From contig JAOTOL010001613.1 of assembly GCA_034440575.1 (NCBI GenBank), positions 2,327,001-2,391,000 on the forward strand: a DNA stretch of 64,000 bases. The letters are read 5' to 3'. The DNA is from Imbricaverruca yamaguchii. Taxonomy: Eukaryota > Arthropoda > Thecostraca > Neoverrucidae. Every line of letters begins with the position of its first letter. Positions within the stretch are counted from its first letter, which is position 1. The position numbers and the translations under genes were made by a program. The notes under the pieces are model-generated. The model saw only the letters and a list, made by a program, of their open reading frames with translations, ran no database searches and was not told the origin of the DNA. Below are positions 24,201-36,610 of the stretch, one piece after another.

Positions 24201-27025
24201 GCTGACCCGAGACACGGGCCGTGGTCAGGCGCTGCTGGCATCTCTCCGCGGTGAGTGCACGCTTGATGCATTTGAGTTCTGTTTGATGTACACCCGGGCG
24301 CGTATGTGATTTCCTGTGTTTATTTGAACAAGTCGTGTTCGTATGCCGTCATAATTAAACCGCAGCATAAGGAACACAAAGCATATGCCACCTAATGCCT
24401 CGTGGAATGAATGAAGCAGTGCAGTGAATGACAAGCAGTAAATGATGTGACGCCACACGATCTTAATTACCTCCACATGGACAACATACGAAACAGTCAT
24501 GGACGAACTGCGTGCCATGTTCCCTGCAGTTGGGTTGTGTCCGTCTGTCTGTCTGTATGTGTATGTGTGTATGTATGTGTGTATGTGTATTGTGTACGTG
24601 TGTGTGTATGTGTGTGTATGTGCATGTATGTGCATGTATGTGTAGGTGTATATGTATGTGTGTGTATATGTGTGTATATGTGTGTGTTGTGTGTGTGTAT
24701 GTGTGTGTATATGTTTGTGTGTGTGTTGTGTGTATGTGTGTGTGTATGTATATGTATGTTTGTGTATGTGTGTGTGCGTATGTATGTATGTGTGTGCGGG
24801 TGTGCGCGTGTGTGTTTGACCGCGCGTCTCGCCTGGCCGACAGAGACGTGTGTCGGAGCGGCCGAGTCTGGTCAGTGGCAGCGCACTCAGCAGACCCAGG
24901 TGGAGCACATGCTGTCGGGCGATAGTGGCGCCGACCTCAGCCTCACCGAGCTTGTCTTCGTGCAGCTGATCTCTGCGGACCATGGTTAGTTTTGTATCAT
25001 ATCCCCGCCAGTACATAGCTGAATAATAGCCATTCCGGCATCCAGCATATGCATGCCTTTTAGCCTCAATTGAATTCGTGTTTGTAGTTATTGTCGACAC
25101 AGTCATAATTCTTGAATTTTAGGTCTTTTGAGAACGATCGTACTACATCTAATTTCTTGGCATTTGATAGGCCATATTTTGAGGTTGTTTTGGCATCAAC
25201 ATCAACTATATATTGTGCCGGTGATACTGTGTATGGCACCCGCTGACCTAATGGAGTGTGACCTGTGTCGGGTCGCGTACTCCGCCAGAGGCTGTGCCAG
25301 TGATGCTGTGTATGACACCCTCTGACCTGATGCTGATGGAGTGTGACCTGTGTCGGGCCGTCTACTGCGCCAGAGGCTGTACCGGTAGTGCTGTGTATGA
25401 CACCCTCTAACCTGATGGGAGTTTGACCTGTGACCTGTCTACTCCGCCAGAGGCCGTACCAGTGATGCTGTGTATGACACCTACTGACCTGGTGCTGATG
25501 GAGTGTGACCTGTGTCGGGCCGTCTACTCCGCCAGAGGCTGTGCCGGTGGTGCTGTGTATGACACCCTCTAACCTGATGGGAGTTTGGCCTGTGACCTGT
25601 CTACTCCGCCAGAGGCCGTACCAGTGATGCTGTGTATGACACCTACCGACCTGATGCTGATGGAGTGTGACCTGCGTTGGGTGGTGCCCGGCCACGGTGA
25701 CGTCAAAATTCCAATGCGGGACCGTGAAAAGGTGGCCAACATCGTCGGACTGGTGAGTTCAAACTCTGGCGCATTCTGTGTGCCGTAAAGACGCCCTCTG
25801 GTAGGCTTGTGAGTCTCCCTCGCCCTGGTGGGCCTATTAGTCCCCCTCCTGACCTGGCGGATCCACCTCCGCCATTCAGATATGGTGGCCACACCCCCTA
25901 TTTCCGCCTTGGCGTGTTTGTGTGCTAGCTTCCGTGAAATGTGTAAAACCATTAAACGACAAAACCGAAGTACTTGAGAGAGGGCATAATCTACTCCACA
26001 TTGACGATCCGGAGGTCTCCCTTCCATACTATTGCTGTGGAATGAAATTGAAGATTCTTAGTGGAATATCATCAATTGCTTTTAACCTTTAATTGCTTCC
26101 GATAACGAATTCATGGACGGTTTATTAGTTTTCGGGGTAACTGAGGCTTCTCCCAACGGCACAAAAGCGAACAGATGCAGGGCGCAAATGGCCACTGGTC
26201 ACCATATCATATCAGCCACTGGTCCATATCAAGTAAAATAGGTATAACTTGCACATATTGAAGGATGGTGTAAATGCTTCAACATGTTATTCTGAATGAG
26301 ATGTGGACCAGATATAGTACTTTTTCATCGTTGATGGAGGTTTCTGAAGTTCCCTGATAGTAAAAATGTCGTAGGCTAGACTAGATGAAGTAAAAAAGGA
26401 AGCGGGCTTGCGCTCTTTGCGCTCGCTATGCTGTACAAATCTGGGGTCTCAACATCACTCACGCCAACGTTTCTCCAAAGCATTTCCAAACACTGCGACT
26501 TCGAAGGGGCCTGTGGATTGTCTGTTGGCTCCTAAAACAGGTGTTTATGCTGCCGGAATTGGACCATTAAGTTGACGATGTGCTGCCACACGTCGCCGAC
26601 AGGATTAGGCCTACGCCAGGATTCTGTTCATATATCTCTGCTAAGAGGATCATTTAGCGTCTCGGATAATTCGTCTCGCATTCGCTTCAGCACGTTTATA
26701 ATTGATGGGGTTTAATGTTCACCATGATTTGTTGGAGCGTCTGAATATTTTTTTTTTGCGTTGCTTAGTAACAGTCTGTAGGCTTCCGTCCACCACGGGA
26801 CTGGGATCCGCGAAGGGCTTTGTGAACTCAGAAGAATAACAGCTTTTGCAGGTGCATGACTGATGTGATGTGAAAATATATTAACATCGTCTCCGTCAAA
26901 GACGTTGCAGTCAAAAACACATGCGTCTGTAAAGCCTGGCAAATCCGTCTTCATTGCGTGACAAGAAATGTACTTCCGTCAATATACCAGGAGGTGCTGC
27001 GTTTACATCAAAAGTAACGTTAGGG

Positions 27026-27070
<45 letters not shown>

Positions 27071-27083
27071 ATTTATATATTTA

Positions 27084-27123
<40 letters not shown>

Positions 27124-28171
27124 TTATTTAACGTTTCGACCAGGGACCATAGTCAGGAGTGATATAAAAAAATGTGAGGCTTAACAATCGAGAAAAACGC
27201 GGGAGAACCGCGTGCAAAAATGCACATGAATCACAGAAGAGCATCTTCAGTGGTGCAGACACTTCAAGAAACTCCAAACCAGAAACCAACTATGTCAAGA
27301 TAGGGTCCTCTGAGGAAGCCCGAGCCGATGCTCCATATACATACCGACACATACACGCACGTACATATGTAGACATATATCCAATATAACTGGTAATGCC
27401 TAAAGTATAATTTATGTTTATGTAATTTTATGTGATATACCAAGACGTCGTTTCCGTGTTTAGTTGCGGCCGTAGATTACGTATGTGTAGAGACTCGGGG
27501 ATCTTCAGATCAGCGTTGTCCCTGGCTGTTGATAGAATTTCTACTTTGAAGTTTGTGTTAGTGACGCTGTGTTCCATGTTACAATGTTTGTCGATCATGT
27601 GTTCGCCGAAAGGCGTGTATTCTCTCCGAAGTCTGGCATCTCCCGAGTGCTCATTGTACCTATCCCTGATGCTTCGTTTGGTTCCTCCGACATAAAATAT
27701 TCCAAGACAGCGGTTGCACGTTATTATATAAACTACGTTCTTCCGTGTGCACCTATAGTTTTTGCATCTCGCCCTTCGCGCTCAACGGGCTCAAAGGTAG
27801 ATGCGCGCGGAGGAACGTAGTTTATAAAATAACGTGCAACCGCTGTCTTGGGATATTTTATGTCTGAGAAACCAAACGAAGCATCAGGGGTAGGTACAAT
27901 GAACACTTGGGAGATGCCAGACTTCGAAGAGAATACACACCTTTCGGCGAACACATGATCGACAAACATTCTAAAATGGAACACAGTGACACTAACACAA
28001 ACTTAAAAGTAGAAATTATATCAACAGCCAGGGACAACGCTGATATAAAGGTCTTCGAATCTGTACACATGCGTAATCTACGGCCGCAACTAAACAAGCA
28101 AACGACGTCTTGGTATATCACATAAAATTACATAAACATAAATTATGCTTTAAGCATTACGCGTTATATTG

Positions 28172-28225
<54 letters not shown>

Positions 28226-31200
28226 TGCGTGTATGTGTCGATATGTATATGGACCATCGGCTCGGGCTTCCTCAGAGGATTCTATCTTGACATAGTTGGT
28301 TTCTGGTTTAGAGTTTCTTGAAGTGTCTGCACCACTGAAGATGCTCTTCTGTGATTCACGTGTATTTTTGCACGCGGTTTTCCCGCATTTTTCCCAATTG
28401 TTAAGCCTGACATTTTGTATATCACTCCTGACGATAGCCCCTGGCCGAAACGTTGAGTAATATAGTATAATCCCTAACGTTACTTTTCATGTAAACTCAG
28501 CACCTCCTGGTATATTGAAGGTTGTACATTTCTTCTCACGCAATGTCTAAAACCCAGGAGCACTTAAGAGCCATTCTTCGTTGTATTAAACAAATCCGCC
28601 TTCTGTATGTCCCATTGGCAATGCGTGCCACTGGATGAGAGCGGTGATGTTGAGCCATATTGGGAAGTGATCGGTACCTCCCGTGCGACTCACTTCCACG
28701 AGAACCTGTCAGCAATGTTTGGGGAGGAAGCGGTCGATTTGAAAGGTTGGAATTTCGGGGTAGATGGGAATAGACTGAGATTGTGTGGGAAGGACGGAGG
28801 AGGCCTCTGACCGTTGGACCAGCGTTCACTTCCCACCCTCGGGAGTTGACCGGAAGGGAGGCTGAGGCAGGCGAATGACGCATCCACTTATGGAGGGTAG
28901 GACCTCGGTCGCCTCGGCATCGCATTTGTTAGCTGTTCTTGCCTCGCTGACAACGCAGGAGGAACTGCAAAAGAGCGAAGGGCTGTCAGTGGAAAGATCA
29001 ATTCAGAGGCACTGTCTGGCTGTGTGTGCTATGGAATCGACGTCATATTTTAAATTTTGGACGCGTGCGATAATTTTAGGTGAGTTTGTTCATACAACCC
29101 TGCTACCTCCCGAAAAATTGCTTTTTGTGTCTTTCATTTAGTTAATTTTTCCTTGGTGTAAATTAGGCAAATTCGTTCATGAGAAGTGTGACGCTCCTGT
29201 CATGCTCCACGGTTTACACGGAAGGAGGCCTCAAAGGTGCAATTTTCGCTGCCGTGTTCGTAGGAGGCGCGCTCACCCGGCACTTGAAGCATCTCATCGG
29301 ATTTTGGAGAAAAGCACGAACCTTCACATGGACGTAGTCTACGCAACTTTGAGGGCGAAGGTCTGTGACATCCAATGTTAACATTACGCTGTTCGTTGTA
29401 ATTACTTCTGATCCTCTCATAAGCTTCCTCTTTCTTGCCTCTGTCACCTCAAACTCCTGCAGTCTGTCCATGATCTCCTCCTCTGGTACATCTCTCAGAT
29501 CGAGGCAGGTCTTTTTGTTGGGTGGTTCACCTAGCATTTTATGCAAGGCTGCTAATGGCACCACCTGCTCTGTTTCGCCAATGGCCCACGGGATTGGGAA
29601 ATATCCGAGGGCTGCGAGTGTTGGAGCCGGGACCTTTGGACACAAAGGTCCCGCCTCCAAAGGACCTTTGTGTTTTTGTCAGCACTCTAACCACTCAGCC
29701 ATCCCCGTCCCATCAAAGCAGTTGATGAAGCCTCGTGAAGTATTTTTCGTTTTGCGTGGTTCTGTGGTAGTTGAAATGTTCTCGTCCGCTCTCCTCTGGC
29801 CTTTCCGGACACTACATGTAATATCGGACATTTTCCATGCGCCTATCGCCTGTCCTGGCAGTGCGAACTCCACCTTAAACGCACTATGGGGTGTCGGTAG
29901 CTCAGTGGTTCAGCTGGGCGTCTGGCGAGCCACAGGTGCGGGGTCCGATTCCCCCCGATGCTCGCCCTTCTTGCCAGGGTGAGGGGCAGGCGGCGCCATA
30001 TGGCGTCAGCTGCTGAGTGCGTCGTAAAGCCACAATCCAATCCAATCAAACGCACTATCCCTCAACTTCTCACGGCGTACAATCTTTCTGAATCGGTCAC
30101 ACCCGTGTCGCCTCTGAAAGGCGATAATGGGGCGAGACACTTCGCTCTTCCTCGAAAGAGTAGGATACCAGAGGCAGATAAGCTATTGGTCTGGTTCCTA
30201 TGAGAGGGACCAAGAACGTTTCGTTTGCTAGTGATTACCATGTAGTGTTTGTAATTCAGCTCCTTGTTGCGCCCTACTTCGTCGGGGCTCTACTGGGCCC
30301 CGACGATGCCCAGTACAGCCCGGATCTTCGACCCGCGCACGGGAGAACGTCAAGCGCCCGAGAACCTAAACGGAACAAGCGAAGCAATCACCCGACCGGG
30401 AGAGAGACTCGCCACCCCGACGGGGACCCAGTGCTGCCCACGAGCTTCGAGCTCGAAGCGACGAGTCACTTGACCCGTATGGGGCCCGCCCGCCTGCCAA
30501 TCCGGGGTATCGGGGGGGGGGGGGTGTTGTCCCCCATCACAATTAGCACCGTGCGGCGGGGGACCTCAGCCTTCAGGACTCCGTCAACACCGGCGGACGG
30601 GCCGAATGGGCGTGGCTACCCCGACAAATGCCCCGATAAAACTGAGCGGACGGGCGGATCAGTGGAAGCTGGCCTGCCTGCTCATGACACGGGAGTGGTT
30701 GGTGTTGCGGGATTTGATGAAGGACATAGCCAGCGATGTTGACAATTAACGGACAATGGGATGGGATGGGAAAGGAAAGTATAGACAGCCAGGGTCCGCG
30801 TGCTCGCCAAGTATGTCAGCAGCCGAAGCTGATATTCTCGCGGGGCTCTGGTCCACGTGCTCGTCAAACACTTTACCAGCCGAAGCTGGCACCCTTTCTG
30901 GAGTCGTGATGCTGAATTTCATTTTTATATTACGAAATTTTCACGATCACATATGTGAATCTTGAATAACATGAATCAAAATCACGTGGCAAAGGCTCCA
31001 TGCCATTAGTGTTCTGAACGACTGGAGACAACAGGTATTGCGATAGTTTTAGTTGTATGCTTTAATTTCTCTGTAGCAATTCGCAACATCCATCAGAACA
31101 TTCTAAGCGCATCATGATAGCACACTGCACTACACTGACGGCAATTCGAGGACGCTGTCGTGTCTTCACTCACCTGATCACATGTGTCACGCTCGCCTCT

Positions 31201-34200
31201 ATCCCCACCCGCACCTCCGCCTACGAGCGTCACTGGAAGCCACAGCTGCATTGCCGCCTCATTCAGCGATGTTGCAGGTGCAGCAGTGTAGCTCCTGTGT
31301 CGGCGGGAGATCCTCCCCTGATCCAGCGCTGCCGACCTCACCAAGCCTATTCAAGCCCGGTCAGTCAGTCCATCCGTTCGCCCGTCCACATACCTGCCCG
31401 CTTTCATATCATATGTTTATGTAAGGGCGGTCTCGTTAGAGGTCGCCTCTGTCTGCCGCTGTCCATCTGTCTCGGAGCCGTCCCGTGTCCCGCTGTCTGA
31501 CGAGTGGTCGCGCCCCGGCAGGAGCTGCTGCGCTGTGCGGCTGGAGGTCGGCCGGCCGTCCGGCTGCTGTTCCAGGACCCAGTCTCGGCCGGCGAGCACA
31601 GCTGGCTGCTGTCGGCGCTGAGCGGTGCCACGCTGTCGACGGTGGTGACGGCGCTGCGCCAGCCGTGGGCGCAGGCGACTGGCGCCGCCTCGCCACAGGT
31701 GACTGTCGCCTGACCGGCCGCCCCGCCGTCTGGCCCAGTACAAACGACGCGGCTGCCCCGTCTTTCAAGCGGCGCGCGACGCGGTGCTCGGTCGGTCGCA
31801 CCGCGCCTTGCCGCGGCAGTGGCAGCTGCGCGAGATAGTCACCACCGCCGGCCGGGCTGGTGGTGTCAGGGTCCCAATCTGTGCATGAGAGCTGCGAGGC
31901 GCGCTTCCGCAGCTATTACGTATGCGTGACGTACGTGATCCTCGCTGTGTGGCATGGGCATGCTAAGACAATCGTGTTCGTTTCTGTGTGTGTAGCCCTG
32001 TGTGCAGCATCCAGTGTACATTTGACAGAGTAATCTGATGCGGCGTTTCCCATTCAACATGGGGACAGAAAGATATGTCGCGCAATTATGATATTATGTC
32101 TTACTGCGACGCGGACAGTATGCGAGGTATTCATTTATTTCACTTGGATGATCCGTTGAATGGACACCGGACACCTACTCAGGAATCGTGGTTCGGCCGT
32201 GATTAGTTCCGCAGGTGCCCCTTGTGGACACTGTCGTCTTCATTTGGTGGTGTGGCTGCTGCTGTGCTTAGCCTGGTACGAACGGTGCTCGCTTTTGTCC
32301 GTGCCGGTGGTACTGCTCGGTGATAGTCCGTACCGGTCCGTGCTGGTCCATTCTGGTCCACACTGGTCCATGCTAGTCCGTACCGGTCAATACTGATCCC
32401 TGTGCCTGGCGGTCGGGGTGGCAGGCTGACGTACTTGGAAGTATGACACCAACCAACAAATTATTGTGCAGCACCACGTTACGAGGCAGTCGTGAGGTGT
32501 CCACCAACACGGGTAACTGGCATTTAGAGGCATTGGTTGCCGTCCGGAGCTTCCCATATAGTGGAAAGTGCGTTAGTCTAGCCGTCTCTAACACTGTAAT
32601 GCATACTATTCTTGAATACACGCATCTATAAAAAGCGATGGGTTTGCTCTCATTCTTAGTGTGTTGACCGCTGCTCACATACCATACACGTTAATCATAA
32701 ACGGAGATAGCAAGGTTGCATGTCCCTTTATCATACGAATGCGTAGACCAAAACGTGCCTGCTGTGGACAAACTAAACGGCAAGGCTGCCTTCGGGAAAA
32801 GACGTGATTTTTATGTTGTTTGGTCATTGTGGGCGATATGAATAATGCAGTGCAATGCATTGCAACACATTGCAACGATTCGAATCAAGTTCAAGAGGCA
32901 CTATTTATTGTTCAACATTGGGCTCAAGGGCACGTGGGCACTGATTGGTTGGTTATTGGTTTCACGACACGTCTACCGTTGAATCATGCAAGCATCGCCA
33001 ATCTTTCACGCCGATTGGCCGCGGGAGAAGAGTAGCGACAGGTGAGACTAACCCACAACCTTTCGATTGTGAGCTCGGCTACCTTACCCCTAGACTATTC
33101 TCCCCCACGTGGGCACTGAATCGAACTCCACGATAGCTCAGTAGGCAGAACACTGGCCAACAAACGTCAATTTTTTCTGAACAAGTCTGGCTTTGGTCTA
33201 ACGTTTTCCTTCATTCATGCTCGAGAAAACCAAGGCGAAGGATGTACGTGAAACGACGAGCGATTCCAAAGCGAGAGCATGCCATTGCGTCACTGGATAA
33301 GCGGATTGGATTTTATTAGACGCATTTAAAATTGCCGTGATGCACAAAATTAATTCAGCATCGTCCGATATTCGCCACCAATGGTAGCCTTGATTACTCT
33401 CATCTGAACAGGTGACGTCACATATTTCCAAGCGGGATATTTATTGAACTTTGAACCCCCATAACTCGCGTGGTTATCATGGGAGTTTGAATCGTATACC
33501 TGGTAGGGTTCGGAGGCCGACTCTGAAAGATCCCTATTTCGTGCCACATCAGTCGAAGATCCTATAACAGTTCTAATGAAGCCATGTCACGTCACGTGGG
33601 GCCGTGCACTATTTTGTGCCGCCATGAACGGAGCTGGAGTGAGATGGCCTAGACAAGTTGTTCGGCGATTCTGCATAGTCTATCGGGCATACAAGCCATC
33701 CCTCGTCCGTGCACGGCATTTTGGCAACCTCCCGTGGTGCATGGTGGTTGTGAGCCCTCTAGTGTTTGCAAACGGGGAATGCCAGCGACACGAAGCAAAA
33801 AGTAAGGTACTGCATGCACGGAGACATCACGATTTGTGCCCGTTTTGATGCATCGGCTATATTTTGTACATTTCATACTTGATGACCTCCCAGGTCATAT
33901 CTTACAGGTCAGGTTTCACAAAGCTAAAGTATTTTCACCTTTAATATTTACCCATATATAAATATTAGATACGCACGGATAACAACGTTGCGCAGTTTCT
34001 TTCATGTCAACCTTAGGTCAAGTGTCAGATGAGTTGAAGATGTTGCTGACGCGCCGAAAAACAAATTCCAACCACGCACGACGCGAATATGTCGACTTAG
34101 GTTTGAAAACATTCAAGACAGTGCCCCTCCAGGGGACTGTAAGAGACGTGGCACCCGAGAGCCCACATAACCAACTAGAGTGGTGGTCGCTATTTTCCAG

Positions 34201-35323
34201 GAGCCAGGGGTGCAGATAGACGCCAAGCACGGTAACAGTGTCTATGTCAACACCATGGTAAATAATAGGCCGAATAAGCCTACCCGAGGTCATGTGCAGG
34301 CAATGACCTCGAGTAACCTTGACGAGGTGAATGACCTATGCAAGCAGGTTAGCCGGGTCATCCATCACCTCGCACACTCAACGTTAGCCATGTGAAGTTA
34401 ATCAGGGGCGCCAATTGCCGAAAATTTTCGATTCGAGTAAAAGAAGCCTCACATGCTCTCACTGGCCGCATCAGGTATCAGTGACCTGACAAGCCATGTG
34501 CAATTTTTACAAGATGAGGTCAGCAGAGCATGTGCCACCTAACCTAACCATGCAAACCGCAGTGCGCTGCTAACGTGCACCGTTTTTCGTAGTCACTGTA
34601 AAACCATGAGGGGTTACGCTGGTTAGGGTTCAATGTGTGCAGATAATTGCACAACACATTTTTGTAGAGGAAATGCAATGATGTAGAGTAAATGCATTTT
34701 GTAGAGGAAATGCATTGCTCACCATTATTTGGTACTACTAATATTTCACTTCCCAGGATATATATTCGGATTCATTTGTCCGTTCGCATCCCCCTCCAAT
34801 AAATACAGAAAAAGATGGTTTCGCTATTTGCTAAAGTGTTCCAGACTGCCCAGCCGACCTTTATTTGCGACGTAGCGTTATAACTTCAACTAGCTCAGCT
34901 AAGACCTGCCATCCGCATATTTTGGCTTGCGTCAAAAAGTGGCGGCTGATCTTGAACAGCAAACTCGGAGCCATCTTTAATTGACCGGTGAAATTCGAGT
35001 ATTCCTGCGGGAAAAGGTAGCATCGTGCCGTCTGCGCATTGTGCACGCATATTCTACCCACGGCTGCCTTATTTCTGGAGACGACGAGCCTAACCTGATG
35101 TCGCGCGCCACTACATGTGCGTCATAAATTGACATCTTGCCTCCAGCTAGTCACTTTAGCCACGTGCTTTCACCACGACGATTCACAACTCGTTGAATCT
35201 GGACGACTCTTTCGCTTCCATCCAGAACTAAATTTTCCCACGATCTGCACTGATCAATAACGTTTACTGTATTTTAATGTTGCATATGACTATGCAGTGT
35301 GTGTTTGTGTGGTAGTGTGTGTG

Positions 35324-35383
<60 letters not shown>

Positions 35384-36262
35384 TGGGTGCGTGTGCGCGT
35401 GTGTGTGTGTGTGTGTGTGTGTCGCCGTTCGTCCATTTTGTTTTGTTCACTTTTCTTTGTCTTTATTCTGTCAAATGTCGTATGTGTCTCGGTTCACTTC
35501 AGCATTGGTTGGGCCAAATGTCACTAAATGTGAACGCTGATAAACACGGATTTTACACTGATATGAACGCGTCGGCTTGTTCGAAAACTGCGAACTTATC
35601 CTTGCACATTGGCAGTCAGGATATGTAGTCTGCAGAAGCTGTAGGCCAGTTTGGTGTCGTCATCGATCGGATATATATTTGGAGGATCACATGGCTGAAA
35701 TTATGAATGCACTCATGTTCTGCTTTCGCTTTTTCGCTTTATGCATGGCTTTACTGGGGACTTGCTGAAGGTTTTTATTGAAATGCATGTGTATGCTAAC
35801 AACCTTTATTACATTTAAGCTTGACGTGGTGTAGCAAAACTTGGCAAAATCTAGTTTTTAAAAAGGTGAATTTCAGTGGCAGATGATGTAACAGGGGCAA
35901 AGCGCCACGACAGGATTCGTCCGGTTCTCGAGTCTGAGCCGTAATCGCCCGGACCGCTGGATACGGGAACGATGCCTGATACAGTTCTAAAAGGCTCTGT
36001 ACTGCGATGCAAGGTCACAGGTATTGCGCGACATGTCTGTTCCTCGCTCAAAGGTGTCTCACCGCTCAACTCTCAGTCCCCAGAGGGCGACGTCAGGCTT
36101 ATCTGGTACCAACTTGCTGTGGAGTAGCTCATTTCGCCTGCTGTCTGTGTAACTTGCGTCCGTTGTGACCAGTCGTGATGACTATTGAACCCTCCCATTA
36201 CAAACACTTCGTCACATCGCCGCTTCTGTCGCAACACATCACCTCTCTCTCCCTCTCTCTCC

Positions 36263-36294
<32 letters not shown>

Positions 36295-36552
36295 GCTCTC
36301 TCTCGCTCACTCTATCTCTTACTCTCTCTTTCTCACTCTGTCACTCTCTCTCGCTTTCTCCCCTCTCTCTCTGTCTCTCTCTTACTCCCTATTTCTCACT
36401 CTGTCACTCTCTGTCACTCACTATCTCGCTCTCTCGCGCTCTCCCCCTCTCCCCCTCTATCTCTTTCTCACTCTGTCACTTTCTCTCTCTCGCTCTCGCT
36501 CTCTCTCTATCTCTCTCTTACTCTCTCTTTCTTATTCTGTCACTCTCTCTCT

Positions 36553-36610
<58 letters not shown>

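Larger units (their letters stand above)
26400..30130 (-). mobile_element. fossil jockey/I-like LINE, ORF1 and endonuclease parts, interrupted by three insertions
   Basis: On the minus strand the pieces appear in the order expected of one element. ORF1 (30130-29160) reads KVEFALPGQAIGAW, then TSRGFINC, then LRDVPEEEIMDRLQEFEV, and ends in a CCHC knuckle (MRCFKC, then HGSENC one frame over). The ORF2 endonuclease (about 28870-28600) includes SPNIADRFSWK and GTDHFPIWLNI (the SDH-type catalytic block). The linker to RT (26954-26440) includes RIPVPWWTEA and RAEANARRIIRDAK. Many stops and frameshifts show it is dead. A PLE (26953-28590) and two SINEs (29512-29710, 29888-30047) interrupt it. The RT domain itself is missing. 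Confidence 0.8.

Noticed and set aside
24447..24840. Cys/Val-rich frames in the TG tract
   Set aside because: Microsatellite translation; only the end of the frame (from 24844) is exon c.
33128..33165. tRNA-like phrase TAGCTCAGTAGGCAGAAC
   Set aside because: No B box or cloverleaf; at best a fragment of a tRNA-headed repeat.
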